A DNA stretch of 64,000 nt from Gillisia limnaea DSM 15749 (GTDB taxonomy: Bacteria > Bacteroidota > Bacteroidia > Flavobacteriales > Flavobacteriaceae), in NCBI RefSeq assembly GCF_000243235.1, contig NZ_JH594605.1, positions 4,660-68,659 on the forward strand, written 5' to 3'. The notes beneath the pieces are model-generated. The model did not search any database and was not told where the DNA came from. It was given only the letters and a program-made list of their open reading frames with translations. Of the stretch, positions 16,450-26,555 are shown one piece after another. The position numbers and the translations under genes were made by a program. The first letter of the stretch is position 1. The number at the start of each line of letters is the position of its first letter.

Positions 16450-16481
16450 AAAATATCGGGGTTTTAAATCCCGATATTTCT
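16450..16481 (-). terminator. Bidirectional hairpin between DUF1622 and rny
   Basis: The stem AAATATCGGG/CCCGATATTT has a loop of about 8 bases, with A/T-rich tracts on both sides. It lies 33 bp after the rny stop on the minus strand and also ends the DUF1622 transcript. Confidence 0.65.
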
Positions 16482-16513
16482 AAAATCACACAGTTTTAAA
16501 GATACTCCTTTTT

Positions 16514-18085
16514 TTATTTGGCAATGTTAACTGCTCTTGTTTCCCTTATAACAGTGACTTTAACCTGTCCCGGGTACGTCATATCGGTTTGTATTTTTTG
16601 AGAGATCTCAAAAGAAAGATTCGCCGCTTTTTCATCGGTCACTCTTTCACTTTCCACGATCACACGAAGTTCCCTTCCTGCCTGGATTGCGTAAGCTTTT
16701 TTAACGCCACCAAAACCAAATGCAATTTCCTCGAGATCTTTTAATCGTTGTATATAAGAATCAAGTATTTGTCTTCTGGCTCCGGGTCTTGCTCCACTTA
16801 TTGCATCACATACCTGCACCAAAGGTGAAAGCAGGGAAGTCATTTCTATTTCATCGTGATGTGCTCCAATAGCATTGCATACTTCAGGTTTTTCACCATA
16901 TTTCTCCGCCCATTGCATTCCTAAAAGGGCGTGTGGCATTTCGGTTTCCGTATCCGGAACTTTTCCAATATCGTGCAATAAACCAGCACGTTTAGCCAGC
17001 TTAGGATTCAACCCTAATTCTGAAGCCATCACTCCGCATAATTTAGCAACTTCCCTGGAGTGTTGCAATAAGTTTTGACCGTAAGAAGACCTGTATTTCA
17101 TCCTTCCAACAATCTTTATCAATTCCGGGTTTAAACCGTGAATACCAAGATCGATTACGGTACGCTTTCCTATGTCAATGATCTCTTCATCGATTTGTTT
17201 TTTGGTCTTTTTAACAACCTCTTCGATTCTAGCCGGGTGAATCCTTCCATCTGTAACCAGTTTGTGCAATGAAAGCCGCGCTATTTCTCTTCTAACCGTA
17301 TCAAAACAAGAAAGAATAATTGCCTCGGGAGTATCATCAACTATAATTTCAACACCGGTAGCAGCTTCAATAGCTCGTATATTCCGTCCTTCCCTTCCAA
17401 TAATTCTACCCTTTACATCATCACTCTCCAGGTTAAATACCGATACGCAGTTTTCTATGGCCTCTTCTGTACCAATCCTTTGTATGGTGGTAATAATGAT
17501 CTTTTTTGCTTCCTGTTGTGCCGTAAGCTTTGCTTCCTCAATAGTATCCTGAATTAGGGCCATTGCATCGGCTTTTGCTGAATCTCTTAAGGATTCTGTG
17601 AGCTGTTCTTTTGCTTCTTCTGCAGAAAGCCCTGAGATCACTTCCAGCTGCATTACTTTACTGGCCTGTAGCTTATCGATTTCACCTTGCTTTTTCTCAA
17701 GATATTCGTTGCGGCCTGTATAATCCTGAATCTTATCTTCCAGGTCTTTATTAAGATTCTTATTTTTTGCGAGTTCACTGGAAAGAATGGATTCTTTATC
17801 CCGAATACGTTTTTCTGCATCCCCAATTTTTTTATCCCTCCCCAGGATCACTTTTTCGTGTTCAGATTTTAATTCTATGAACTTTTCTTTTGCCTGAAGG
17901 ATTTTATCCTTTTTAATGCTCTCTGCCTCTGTTTTAGACTCCCTTAAGATAGTCGCTGCCGATTTTTTAGCTCGCTGTACTATCCTGGAAGCATTTTTCT
18001 TCTCCAAAATTTTAGCGATTGCAAATCCTATTGCCAGTCCTAAAAGGACGGCGACAATTATAAAACCTATTGTATTTGTGTCCAT
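16514..18085 (-). CDS. rny: Ribonuclease Y
   Basis: The 523-aa membrane-anchored endoribonuclease starts mRNA decay. Features in order: an N-terminal transmembrane helix (about 6-28), a long coiled coil (about 30-200), a KH domain containing [26 protein letters not shown], and an HD domain with [10 protein letters not shown] and IGAHHDE. Length and order are those of bacterial RNase Y. It is transcribed downstream of the coiled-coil gene, zapA and the 6S RNA on the minus strand, a conserved flavobacterial neighbourhood. Confidence 0.97.
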   Translation of the reverse strand: MDTNTIGFIIVAVLLGLAIGFAIAKILEKKNASRIVQRAKKSAATILRESKTEAESIKKDKILQAKEKFIELKSEHEKVILGRDKKIGDAEKRIRDKESILSSELAKNKNLNKDLEDKIQDYTGRNEYLEKKQGEIDKLQASKVMQLEVISGLSAEEAKEQLTESLRDSAKADAMALIQDTIEEAKLTAQQEAKKIIITTIQRIGTEEAIENCVSVFNLESDDVKGRIIGREGRNIRAIEAATGVEIIVDDTPEAIILSCFDTVRREIARLSLHKLVTDGRIHPARIEEVVKKTKKQIDEEIIDIGKRTVIDLGIHGLNPELIKIVGRMKYRSSYGQNLLQHSREVAKLCGVMASELGLNPKLAKRAGLLHDIGKVPDTETEMPHALLGMQWAEKYGEKPEVCNAIGAHHDEIEMTSLLSPLVQVCDAISGARPGARRQILDSYIQRLKDLEEIAFGFGGVKKAYAIQAGRELRVIVESERVTDEKAANLSFEISQKIQTDMTYPGQVKVTVIRETRAVNIAK

Positions 18086-18104
18086 ATTTGTTTAAGTATT
18101 AAAA

Positions 18105-18275
18105 TAAAAAAAGCCTGTATTAGCATTGATTTTGCATAAACTCCTTAAAATAAGTATAGGGCTAACAAGCTGATCAAGTATCCGCTCTAAGACGGCACGC
18201 TTTTACAACTAAAACTCACCCTTTTTAAAGAATACGTGTTGAGTTTATCAAAAATAAAATCACTAATACAGGCAG
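18105..18275 (-). ncRNA. ssrS: 6S RNA (6S-Flavo type)
   Basis: Between zapA and rny the minus strand folds into a long rod. The terminal stem GCCTGTATTAG/CTAATACAGGC (18263-18273 with 18113-18123) is followed by further helices TGATTTT/AAAATCA and ATAAACTC/GAGTTTAT, a large internal bubble, and a U7 tract at 18106-18112. A long hairpin with a central bubble, and location directly after zapA, are hallmarks of 6S RNA, which mimics an open promoter and sequesters RNA polymerase in stationary phase. The assignment is from structure and synteny, without a covariance model. Confidence 0.8.
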
Positions 18276-18300
18276 TAAACCTTTGTGTTATTTAAAAGAA

Positions 18301-18594
18301 CTATGTTGTAAGATGTTTTTGAAGCAATTCATTAAGCGCCCTTAATTTATCTTCGGCAAGTTGAACATCATTATCCGTATCTAGAGATTTTTGCTCGGTT
18401 TGGGCAGCAAATTGTAAAGCGCACATCGCTAATACATCCTGCTTATCCCTTACAGCATAACTTTGTTCAAATTGTTTGATCATCGCTTCTATCTTCTTTG
18501 CAGCTTTACGAAGCCCCTCTTCCTGGTGGGACTTTATAGTTAAAGGATAAACCCTGTCTGCAATCGAAAGTTTTATTTTAAGCTGATCTGACAT
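18301..18594 (-). CDS. zapA: Cell division protein ZapA
   Basis: The 97-aa protein has the ZapA pattern: an N-terminal strand region LKIKLSIADRVYPLTIKSHQEEGLRKAAKKIE and a C-terminal coiled coil (QTEQKSLDTDNDVQLAEDKLRALNELLQKH). ZapA binds FtsZ and bundles protofilaments at the division ring. It sits 8 bp after the upstream coiled-coil gene, forming a two-gene operon, and is followed by the 6S RNA. Confidence 0.92.
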   Translation of the reverse strand: MSDQLKIKLSIADRVYPLTIKSHQEEGLRKAAKKIEAMIKQFEQSYAVRDKQDVLAMCALQFAAQTEQKSLDTDNDVQLAEDKLRALNELLQKHLTT

Positions 18595-18602
18595 CTAAAT
18601 AT

Positions 18603-18893
18603 TTATTCTGATAGTTGAACAATACATTGATCAATTTCTCGTATTAAGCCGTTTATTTTCAGCTTAGTTTCCTTTTTGTAATCGTTACTGCCTAGCATCG
18701 CGTTGGCAGATTTGAGTGTTTGAACACGATCCTCTGAAGTCTTTAAATCTTCCAGAATTCTAATGTTCTCTGCTTTAACAGCTGCCAATTCATCTTCAAC
18801 AGAATGCTGGGATTGCTTAAGAACCTCATATTTATGAAGCAACTTACTAATTCTATTTTCAAGATTATCAACTATTTCTGTCAAATCACTCAT
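18603..18893 (-). CDS. Coiled-coil protein upstream of zapA
   Basis: The 96-aa, almost wholly coiled-coil protein (heptads through LENRISKLLHKYEVLKQSQHSVEDELAAVKAENIRIL) is conserved next to zapA in Flavobacteriia. The position suggests a division-associated partner analogous to ZapB, but the sequence alone does not prove this. It is first in the operon and carries a good Bacteroidota promoter 28 bp upstream (18921-18951). Confidence 0.75.
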   Translation of the reverse strand: MSDLTEIVDNLENRISKLLHKYEVLKQSQHSVEDELAAVKAENIRILEDLKTSEDRVQTLKSANAMLGSNDYKKETKLKINGLIREIDQCIVQLSE

Positions 18894-18920
18894 AAAAGCT
18901 CAACGTGCTACTTATTCCTA

Positions 18921-18951
18921 CAAAGTTAACATACCGCTTGCAATTTCCCAA
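18921..18951 (-). promoter_or_regulatory. Bacteroidota-type promoter for the zapA operon
   Basis: On the minus strand, TTG (18951-18949) and TAACTTTG (18928-18921) match the TTG/TAnnTTTG consensus of Bacteroidota sigma-A with a 20-nt spacer. Confidence 0.6.
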
Positions 18952-19078
18952 TACTTTTAAATCTATTTTCAAAATCCCTTAAAACTAAGGTTAATGAACA
19001 CCAAAACAGGGACTTATTTTCACCAAAAGTTTGTTTATATTTAACCCCCCAGTAATAAACCCTATTTTGAATTCACTT

Positions 19079-20767
19079 ATGAAGCATTTTTTGATCCTGT
19101 TTTTTACCCTATTCGCCCTAATTGTTAAGGCCCAGGCTCCCGTTCCTGTAGATTATTTCACGAGTCCATTGGATGTGGGCTTAGTGCTTTCCGGAACCTT
19201 TGGAGAATTGAGATCCAATCATTTTCACAGCGGACTTGATATAAAAACCCAACAAAGGGAAGGCTTGAATGTTCTTTCATCTGCACAAGGTTATGTAAGC
19301 AGGATCAATATTCAGCATTACGGGTACGGCAAGGCGCTATACATTCAACATCCAAATGGTTATACCACTGTTTACGGACATTTAAAAAAGTTCTCCCCCG
19401 AAATTGAAGCTTATATCAAAAAACAGCAATATGCTAAAGAAAGCTATGAAATCGAACTTTTCCCTACTGCATCAGAATTAAAAGTAGAAAAAGGGGAATT
19501 GGTTGCACTTAGCGGAAATACTGGCGGAAGTGGGGGTCCTCATTTACATTTTGAAATCCGGGATGGGCAACAGCGCCCTATGAACCCTAAATTATTTGGT
19601 GTAAACGTAAAAGACAGTCAGGCTCCTACTATTAACAGCCTTTTCGTATATCCTTTGGGAGAAGATGCACACGTAAACGGATCGGCGCAACGCCAGAGAA
19701 TTAGATTAACTCCTTTAAATGACGGTTCTTTTAAAACAGAAGAGCTCAATGCCTGCGGAAATATTGCCTTCGGAATTTCTGCCGTGGACAAACAGGATGG
19801 AGCTTCAAACAACAACGGGATCTATAAAATAGAAGCCAATTTAAACGGAGATACCGTTTTTGAAATGAATATGGACAGGTTTTCATTTAATGAAACCAGG
19901 CATCTAAACCAATTAATAGATTACGAATACTTCAGTTCCAATAAAACCAGGATCACCAAATTATTTGTTGAACCAAACAATCCATTAAGTGTTTATAACA
20001 AGGTTATAGACCAGGGAGTTATAAATGTTGAGGATAGTCTTACGTATTTATACAATATTAAAGTGATAGATTTTGCCGGCAACCAAAGGATTATCAGAAT
20101 TCCAATTAAAGGAAAAAGGCCAGATAATGTAACCCCCAGAAATATCTCAAAAACAGATTATTTCGCTCAGGCAAATCAGGCTTTTTCAGCAGAAGAGAAC
20201 GGAATAGATGTTTATATTCCAAAAGGAAGTTTATACCAGGACACGTATCTGGATATAAAATTTATGGGAGATACCATCGATTTTCATAAAGATGACACGC
20301 CAATACATACCAATATCACTGTAGGCTTTGATGTAAGCAAGTATAAGCCTGAAGAACTTGAAAAAATGTTCATCGCACAATTGGGGTATAAGAACAGGCC
20401 CTCCTACTCCAATACTTATCTAAAAGGCAACCGGATGACTACAGGGATAAGAACCTTTGGAAAATACACATTGGCATCGGATACGAAACCTCCATCTATA
20501 AGCCCTTTAAATTTTAAGTCAGGACAATGGATATCGGGAAATTCAGAATTAAAACTCCGTATTTCTGATGATCTTTCAGGAATTAAGAGTTATCGCGCTA
20601 CGGTAAACGGTAAATTTATCCTCATGGAATATGAATATAAAAACAATACCCTTACCCATGATTTCAACGATGGTGTTGTAACCGAAACAGAAAATAACCT
20701 GAAGGTGGTCGTTACCGATAATGTAGGAAACAGTCAAACCTTTGAAGCCACTTTTTTCAGAAAATAA
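19079..20767 (+). CDS. M23-family metallopeptidase
   Basis: The 562-aa exported protein has a signal peptide (FLILFFTLFALIVKAQA). The M23 (LytM) domain carries the zinc ligands in NHFHSGLDIKT (H...D) and GGPHLHFEIRDGQ (HxH). After it come Ig-like beta domains, with a C-terminal strand region around LRISDDLSGIKSYRATVNG. M23 enzymes cut peptidoglycan cross-links, and inactive versions activate amidases; here all metal ligands are present. The ATG at 19079 starts the signal peptide; an in-frame TTG at 19031 is unlikely. Confidence 0.9.
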   Translation: MKHFLILFFTLFALIVKAQAPVPVDYFTSPLDVGLVLSGTFGELRSNHFHSGLDIKTQQREGLNVLSSAQGYVSRINIQHYGYGKALYIQHPNGYTTVYGHLKKFSPEIEAYIKKQQYAKESYEIELFPTASELKVEKGELVALSGNTGGSGGPHLHFEIRDGQQRPMNPKLFGVNVKDSQAPTINSLFVYPLGEDAHVNGSAQRQRIRLTPLNDGSFKTEELNACGNIAFGISAVDKQDGASNNNGIYKIEANLNGDTVFEMNMDRFSFNETRHLNQLIDYEYFSSNKTRITKLFVEPNNPLSVYNKVIDQGVINVEDSLTYLYNIKVIDFAGNQRIIRIPIKGKRPDNVTPRNISKTDYFAQANQAFSAEENGIDVYIPKGSLYQDTYLDIKFMGDTIDFHKDDTPIHTNITVGFDVSKYKPEELEKMFIAQLGYKNRPSYSNTYLKGNRMTTGIRTFGKYTLASDTKPPSISPLNFKSGQWISGNSELKLRISDDLSGIKSYRATVNGKFILMEYEYKNNTLTHDFNDGVVTETENNLKVVVTDNVGNSQTFEATFFRK

Positions 20768-20852
20768 AAGCAAAAACGCCCAAAAGGACGTCTCTCAATT
20801 ATAACTTTGGTTTGTGAATCAATTATAGCAAATGTTTTACTAAACGGGCTCC

Positions 20853-22001
20853 TTAGGGCGCGATAAAATCCTTTAGAACAGAAACCACGTAATCTATTTC
20901 CTCCTTGGTGTTGTATTTTGAAAAAGAAAATCTAAGAGATGGTTTTTTAAGATCCTCCTCGCTTAAAAAAGCACTCAGGACGTGAGAGCCTTTATCGCTT
21001 CCACTTTGGCAGGCACTGCCTTTTGAACAGGCAATCCCTTTCAGATCCAGCTGAAACAAGAGCATTAAAGCCTTTTCCTGGGTTACCGGAAGGCAAACAT
21101 TTAAAAGTGTATAGGTGCTTTTAAATGGATCCCGACAATACCCGTTGAATTTAATATCGGGGATATTGAGCTCCAGTTGGTCAACAAAGTAACTTTTAAG
21201 GGAAGTGATATACTCCTTTTCCACTGCCATGTTTTCATGGGCGAGTTTTAGCGCTTCTTCCAACCCCGCAATATTATGAACACTCTCCGTGCCGGCACGA
21301 TGGCCGCGCTCCTGTTCTCCCCCAAAAATAAGAGGTTTAAGGCCGCTGTTTTTTCTAACGAATGCAAATCCCACTCCTTTAGGCCCATGGAACTTATGAG
21401 CGCTAACCGCAGTGAAATCTACAGGAATTTCAGTAAGATCAATTTCATAATGACCAACAGATTGTACCATATCGCAATGAAACAGTGCATTGTAATCTTT
21501 ACACATTTTTCCCACCGCTTTAACATCCAGCATATTCCCAATTTCATTGTTCACGTGCATAAGGCTGACGAGGGTTTTGCTGTCACTGGAACTCAACAGC
21601 TCCTCCAAATGATTTGTATCAACAGATCCACATTCATCAAGATGCACATATTCTACATCGATTTTAAAGCAGGCTTTTAATTGATCTACGGTATATATAA
21701 CGGCGTGATGTTCAATTTTTGAAGTGATAATACGTGTCACCCCAAGGTCTCGAACCGCAGAGTTTAAAGCAAGGTTATCTGCCTCGGTTCCTCCGGAGGT
21801 GAATATTATTTCAGAAGCAGCCACATTTAAAAATCCGGCTACAGTTTTTCGGGCATTTTCTATCAAAGATTTAGATGACCTCCCATAACTATGTGAAGAT
21901 GAAGGATTACCATAAAAATCTTTCATTACCAAGGTTATTTTTTCAATAACTTCATCACGCATTTGCGTCGTAGCTGCACTGTCCAGATATACTTTTTTCA
22001 T
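20853..22001 (-). CDS. Cysteine desulfurase (IscS/NifS-like)
   Basis: The 382-aa PLP enzyme releases sulfur from cysteine for Fe-S clusters or thio-modification of tRNA. The PLP lysine is K203 in SAHKFHGPKG, with the upstream SGGTEADN motif, and the catalytic Cys is C331 in the flexible loop GSACQSGS. It is of the group I type. The ATG at 22001 gives YLDSAATT right after the start; a TTG nine bases upstream is less likely. No scaffold gene lies next to it. Confidence 0.92.
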   Translation of the reverse strand: MKKVYLDSAATTQMRDEVIEKITLVMKDFYGNPSSSHSYGRSSKSLIENARKTVAGFLNVAASEIIFTSGGTEADNLALNSAVRDLGVTRIITSKIEHHAVIYTVDQLKACFKIDVEYVHLDECGSVDTNHLEELLSSSDSKTLVSLMHVNNEIGNMLDVKAVGKMCKDYNALFHCDMVQSVGHYEIDLTEIPVDFTAVSAHKFHGPKGVGFAFVRKNSGLKPLIFGGEQERGHRAGTESVHNIAGLEEALKLAHENMAVEKEYITSLKSYFVDQLELNIPDIKFNGYCRDPFKSTYTLLNVCLPVTQEKALMLLFQLDLKGIACSKGSACQSGSDKGSHVLSAFLSEEDLKKPSLRFSFSKYNTKEEIDYVVSVLKDFIAP

Positions 22002-22065
22002 AGGGCACAAAAATAAAAGAAATAAAATTATTCGAGCGATGCTCTGCTATAAAATCCTAAAGGTT

Positions 22066-22073
22066 TATTTTTG
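22066..22073 (+). promoter_or_regulatory. Possible -7 element (TATTTTTG)
   Basis: TATTTTTG matches TAnnTTTG 15 bp before the ATG of the calcium-repeat lipoprotein. No clear -33 TTG at the right distance, so this is weak. Confidence 0.35.
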
Positions 22074-22088
22074 TTGAAAACATACTTT

Positions 22089-23033
22089 ATGCGTACCTGC
22101 TTTGCATTTGTTCTCATACTACTTTTTCTTACCTCCTGTGATGATGGAGATATTATAGTAACAACCCTGGATTTTAATGATCCTGATTTGAAAATGTGTG
22201 GAGCTGAAAGAAGCAAAGTGTTGTATTTTATAAAAAATGAAGAGGTATTTGAAACTATTTCTTTGAAATTTAGTAACCCCAGGCTATCTCCCGAGGATGG
22301 AATAATGACAACCGATTCTACTCAAACCATTACTTTTGAATTAAATGCTAACAACCAGGTAATCTATCGCACCTACGATGAGGCGGTTCCCAACAATTAT
22401 TTTTGCAACGATATTCCTCCGGGATCTCCAAGAGTACTGGAGGAGCTAATAAGTGTTGGCGGAACAGTCACTATCACAACTATTTCTCAAGCAGTTAACG
22501 CGTTGGACCATGACGGAGATGGGGTTCCATCTTTAGAAGAAGGAATGGCTACAGAGCAGGATACAGATGGAGATGGAATTCCCGATTATCTGGATATAGA
22601 TGATGATGGCGACAATGTTCCTACCCGAACAGAAATCGCATATGCCGGTGGTGATCCTACAAATCCGGTTTATCCGGATACAGATGAAGATGGAACTCCA
22701 GATTATCTTGATCCTGATGATGACGGGGACGGTGTTCCAACTAAATTTGAAGTTACGGCAGAATTTCAGAATCCACGAGCGCCTCAAAATCAAAATGAAG
22801 CAGGCGAATACCGCTATTTAAATCCATTGGTTGCCGAGCGTTTTGATGGCGATTTAGATTCTCCGTTATCCAACACCATTTCCAGAAGATACCTGTCTTC
22901 CATAGTGATCACAAATTTACAACTTCAAAACCAGGGAGGAAACAATGAGGAAATTTCTTTCGCAATCTACCGTTTTGGAACATTTACTTCCGGGTCAGTT
23001 AATGTAACCTTGCCGCCGGATACGCAAGAATGA
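22089..23033 (+). CDS. Lipoprotein with thrombospondin type-3-like calcium repeats
   Basis: The 314-aa protein has the lipobox LFLTSC. A run of acidic Ca-binding repeats lies around residues 140-215 ([58 protein letters not shown]). The N- and C-terminal parts are beta-rich without a named family. A surface or periplasmic calcium-dependent protein is likely. The ATG at 22089 starts the signal; a TTG at 22071 is rejected. Its 5' end is divergent from the desulfurase gene. Confidence 0.8.
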   Translation: MRTCFAFVLILLFLTSCDDGDIIVTTLDFNDPDLKMCGAERSKVLYFIKNEEVFETISLKFSNPRLSPEDGIMTTDSTQTITFELNANNQVIYRTYDEAVPNNYFCNDIPPGSPRVLEELISVGGTVTITTISQAVNALDHDGDGVPSLEEGMATEQDTDGDGIPDYLDIDDDGDNVPTRTEIAYAGGDPTNPVYPDTDEDGTPDYLDPDDDGDGVPTKFEVTAEFQNPRAPQNQNEAGEYRYLNPLVAERFDGDLDSPLSNTISRRYLSSIVITNLQLQNQGGNNEEISFAIYRFGTFTSGSVNVTLPPDTQE

Positions 23034-23034
23034 T

Positions 23035-23586
23035 TTAATTATTCTGGAAAAAATAGACCTCTGTGGCACCAATACCATATTTCTGATAATCGGCATCATA
23101 AAATTTCAGGATATCATAACCGCCTAATAAATAATCCAGTTCGGCTTTTAAAACACCTTCCCCTACCCCGTGAATAAAAACGATCTTTTGTATCCTTTTC
23201 CGGGAAGCAAATTCAATTTGTCTTTTGGCGGTTGCCATCTGGAGGTTGAGTATATCAAAATTACTCATACCCCTATAGGAATTAACCAGTTTTTCAATAT
23301 GCAAATCCACTTCCATAGGAGGTAAATTGCGATCTTTAGGTTTTACACGTAAAGATTTTGGCTTAATAGGATTTTGTTTTTCCTTGATGATATCAGACAT
23401 AGAAACATCATGAGTGGCAATCATTCTGTTTTGTTCCTCACTGGTCTTTACCAATTCTGATTGATGAAAATCAAGCATAAAACCTTCAGAAGTTTCAATA
23501 GAAACCATTTCACCCTTTAATTTAACAACTTTTCCTTCCAGGATATCATCCAGGACCTCTACCCTATCATTTATTTCAAAACTCAT
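23035..23586 (-). CDS. Smr-domain protein with DUF2027-like N-terminus
   Basis: The 183-aa protein has an SH3-like/DUF2027 first part (NDRVEVLDDILEGKVVKLKGEMVSIET) and a C-terminal Smr domain with EVDLHIEKL and the HGVGEGVLKAEL motif (HGxGxGxL). Smr domains nick DNA or cleave RNA, so a nuclease or RNA-surveillance role is possible. The start shares position 23586 with the end of the upstream 75-aa gene, implying an operon. The 3' end lies one base from the convergent lipoprotein gene. Confidence 0.85.
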   Translation of the reverse strand: MSFEINDRVEVLDDILEGKVVKLKGEMVSIETSEGFMLDFHQSELVKTSEEQNRMIATHDVSMSDIIKEKQNPIKPKSLRVKPKDRNLPPMEVDLHIEKLVNSYRGMSNFDILNLQMATAKRQIEFASRKRIQKIVFIHGVGEGVLKAELDYLLGGYDILKFYDADYQKYGIGATEVYFFQNN

Positions 23587-23813
23587 TATTCCTGCCCGGT
23601 TTTATCATTATTATCAGGATCATTTTCATCTTTATGATCATCTTTTGTTTCAACCCAATGATTGGTAGCTCTATATAATCCAAACATAATGACCACCAAT
23701 CCCAGTATTTGAAGATAACGATTTTTATATTCTCCTGAAATTGTGTAAATCAGAATTCCGCCACCAATGACAATAAGTACTGTATTAAAAATTTGACCGT
23801 ATTTTTTATTCAT
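23586..23813 (-). CDS. Small membrane protein, 75 aa
   Basis: Two hydrophobic segments (VLIVIGGGILIYTI and YLQILGLVVIMFGLYRA) and a charged Asp/Asn-rich tail (KDDHKDENDPDNNDK). No family recognised. It is translationally coupled to the Smr gene. Confidence 0.65.
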   Translation of the reverse strand: MNKKYGQIFNTVLIVIGGGILIYTISGEYKNRYLQILGLVVIMFGLYRATNHWVETKDDHKDENDPDNNDKTGQE

Positions 23814-24085
23814 CTGTAGGTATTAAGTTTTTTGTAGGTCTCCCGATAACCGTAGGGAGTAATTCGCATAGGATCACATGTATTAATAGCTAGTTCCTGT
23901 TACGCTCATTTCATTTGTGAATTTTAAGGGATTTTGGGTATTTTTTATTCATTTTTTTATTACCAGCTTTATTTATCAATACCCTTAAAATAATACTTAA
24001 AAATCTGATTATCAAAATATAAACACGGCATAGGTTAACCTTTACAAAAGAACTATGCTCTTCATTTTAAATAAACCATTCATTC

Positions 24086-25822
24086 ATGAAGCAAATATAC
24101 ATTATCGTAAGCTTTTTATTGTGTATTCCTGTTTTTTCCCAACTGCACATAAAACCTTATGGAAATCAGGATAGCTTTGTATATGTAGAAAGCGGTTTTT
24201 TATTTGTTGAAAAACAAATAGACCTCAGTATCAATCCTTCTGAAGCAAAAAAAGCAAGCTTATACTTAAGAGACGAAGCCCAATTACTTCAGGGAAACTC
24301 CAATTCACCTAATACAGGAAATGGAATGTTATCTGTGTTTCAGGAAGGAAATGCCAGTGCGTACACATACAATTACTGGAGCACTCCGGTGCAGGATGTT
24401 TCGGGTTCTTCAGTTTTTGGAAATATCCTGTTTGAGCCATTAGATGAATTGAACAGCAAAAAGGCTCTTATAACCAGCGATTTAAACGGATATTCAAATC
24501 CATTAAAAATATCCGATAGATGGATCTACAAATTTATGGGCGGTAATTATTCCGATTGGATCTATGTAGGAAAACATTTTGATCTTTTGCCAGGAGAAGG
24601 ATTCACTATGAAAGGTGTTGGTGGAACCAATACATTCGTGAATATTCTTGGTATCCCTAATAATCCTGGAAACAAACAGCGATATGATTTTAGGGGAAGA
24701 GCATATAATGGAACCATAAGTTTAGCAGTAGAAATCGATAAAAACAGGCTGGTGGGAAACCCATACCCTTCGGCGTTGGACCTTAAAAAATTTTTAGAGG
24801 AAAATCCAGCCACAACAGGAGTAGCATATTTTTGGGATTCTAGCCTGGTCGAATCCCATTATATTAAAGATTATGAAGGTGGTTATGGTGTCTATTCCCC
24901 GGCAGGTGGAAACAATGGATATGTCCCGCCTGTTTTTAGAAAATTTGATGAGTCAGGAAACCAACTTAATACCACAGGGGAAACCGGGAAGCATATAGCC
25001 AGGCGTTTCGCTCCCATTGGCCAGGGATTTTTAGTGGAAGGAAAACAAAATGGAAATCTTATTTTCAAAAATGAATACCGAGTGTTTGAAAAAGAGAATT
25101 CTTTGACATCTGAATTTAAACAAGCCAAAATTAATTCTGAAGAAATCGCAATGCTACGCTTAAATGTGGAGTTCAATGAAAAATACATACGACAGCTTTT
25201 GCTAATTCATCATCCGGAGGCAACCAGCGGAATCGATCATGCAATGGATGCTAAAAATATGTCAGTATTGGAGTCGGACGTAGGTTTTCTAATTGAAGAT
25301 TTGAGCTATTTGATCGATGTTCGACCTTTTGAAAAATTTGAAGAAATCCCTTTATTTCTGAAAATTGCTATCCCATCAGAAGTGGTTTTTCATAAAACTA
25401 CAGCAATTTCCCTTAACCCCATTTACTTATTGGACCTTGAAACTAAAACCTATCATGATCTTTCAGAAAATAAATTTAACATCTTGTTAGATCCCGGCAA
25501 CTATAATCAACGTTTCAGGATCACCTTTAACAAAGGGATCGATGAAAATACGCCGGATGTTGCTGCTCCTGCCATTAATGAATTCAGAATATTTCAGAAT
25601 AACCTTCTCAATCGCCTTGAATTACTTTTTATGGAAGAAAACAGTACCAATACGGTTTTTTTATATGATAGCTTAGGCAAAAAAATGTTTGAGATCAAGA
25701 CTCTCGGAAACCAAACTTCTTACCAATTCCCCACTCAAAATTTGAGCAACGGAGTTTACCTGGTAAAAATAATAGCTCAGCATGGGCGTGTAATTTCAAA
25801 AAAAGTGATAATTTCAAATTAA
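24086..25822 (+). CDS. T9SS type A sorting-domain-containing secreted protein
   Basis: The 578-aa protein has a signal peptide (YIIVSFLLCIPVFSQ). The C-terminal about 80 residues form a type IX sorting domain (FRIFQNNLLNRLELLF..., LYDSLGKKMFEIKTLGNQ..., LSNGVYLVKIIAQHGRVISKKVII), which directs export across the outer membrane. The central part has repeated motifs of Bacteroidota surface proteins (WSTPV, GNPYPSALDL, GQGFLVEG). A named family for the middle is not certain. The intergenic region 23814-24085 shows no other feature. Confidence 0.85.
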   Translation: MKQIYIIVSFLLCIPVFSQLHIKPYGNQDSFVYVESGFLFVEKQIDLSINPSEAKKASLYLRDEAQLLQGNSNSPNTGNGMLSVFQEGNASAYTYNYWSTPVQDVSGSSVFGNILFEPLDELNSKKALITSDLNGYSNPLKISDRWIYKFMGGNYSDWIYVGKHFDLLPGEGFTMKGVGGTNTFVNILGIPNNPGNKQRYDFRGRAYNGTISLAVEIDKNRLVGNPYPSALDLKKFLEENPATTGVAYFWDSSLVESHYIKDYEGGYGVYSPAGGNNGYVPPVFRKFDESGNQLNTTGETGKHIARRFAPIGQGFLVEGKQNGNLIFKNEYRVFEKENSLTSEFKQAKINSEEIAMLRLNVEFNEKYIRQLLLIHHPEATSGIDHAMDAKNMSVLESDVGFLIEDLSYLIDVRPFEKFEEIPLFLKIAIPSEVVFHKTTAISLNPIYLLDLETKTYHDLSENKFNILLDPGNYNQRFRITFNKGIDENTPDVAAPAINEFRIFQNNLLNRLELLFMEENSTNTVFLYDSLGKKMFEIKTLGNQTSYQFPTQNLSNGVYLVKIIAQHGRVISKKVIISN

Positions 25823-25839
25823 TTAACACTTTTGTATTT

Positions 25840-26124
25840 ATGGAAGAATTCCTGCTTCCTTGTTTAAATAAACAATTTTTCGGCCTTGAGTGCTACGGAT
25901 GTGGCGGTCAGCGGGCAATGGTTTTGCTGTTTGAAGGCAACTTTATTGATGCGTTTAAAATGTTCCCTGCAATCTATCCACTTGCCATTCTACTTTTTTT
26001 TGTGCTGATTAACATATTTATTAAATTTAAATTCGATTTTAGCATAAAAATTGGCCTTATCATTTTAACAGCCGGTACAATTCTGTTTAACTATCTAATC
26101 AAAATGTTCTATTTTTTCAACTAA
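25840..26124 (+). CDS. DUF2752 membrane protein
   Basis: The 94-aa protein has the DUF2752 hallmark CYGCGGQRA near residue 20 and two membrane segments (about 45-62 and 69-93). Function unknown. It is followed 29 bp later by a CCC-motif membrane protein; the two families occur side by side in many Bacteroidota, suggesting a shared role. Confidence 0.82.
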   Translation: MEEFLLPCLNKQFFGLECYGCGGQRAMVLLFEGNFIDAFKMFPAIYPLAILLFFVLINIFIKFKFDFSIKIGLIILTAGTILFNYLIKMFYFFN

Positions 26125-26153
26125 ACACTAACCATTAAATTTATTTACAACTT

Positions 26154-26486
26154 ATGGAAATTGAAAGACAACAATTACCCAACTCAACCCTAATTCTGGT
26201 TTTCGGGATTTTATCTATAATAGGATGCTGCTGCTATGGCTTGATAGGGTTAATATTTGGTGTTATCGCATTGGTATTGGCTAAAAAAGCAACCGATACT
26301 TATGCGGCAAATCCAGAAATGTACATTGGATATCAAAATGTAAAAAGCGGAAAGATATTGGCAATTATAGGTGTATCCTTAAGTGTAATCTACATAGTGA
26401 TCCTCATAGTAGGACTTATAATGTATGGCGGAATTGAAGGGATTCAAGAAATGCAACGAGAGATGATGGAGCAATACGGAGGCTAA
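26154..26486 (+). CDS. CCC-motif membrane protein (DUF4190-like)
   Basis: The 110-aa protein has two membrane segments; the first carries the IIGCCCYGLIGLIFG motif, the second ILAIIGVSLSVIYIVILIVG. Between them is a short loop (KKATDTYAANPEMYIGYQNVKSG). Function unknown. It is the last gene before a strong terminator. Confidence 0.82.
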   Translation: MEIERQQLPNSTLILVFGILSIIGCCCYGLIGLIFGVIALVLAKKATDTYAANPEMYIGYQNVKSGKILAIIGVSLSVIYIVILIVGLIMYGGIEGIQEMQREMMEQYGG

Positions 26487-26510
26487 AAAACCTAAAATTT
26501 AATATACAAA

Positions 26511-26543
26511 ATGGTCGTTGAAAACAGCAACGACCATTTTTTT
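26511..26543. terminator. Bidirectional terminator between CCC-motif gene and hisS
   Basis: The stem ATGGTCGTTG/CAACGACCAT has an 8-base loop followed by T7, and a run of A on the other side also serves hisS from the minus strand. Confidence 0.85.
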
Positions 26544-26555
26544 ATGACAGGATTT

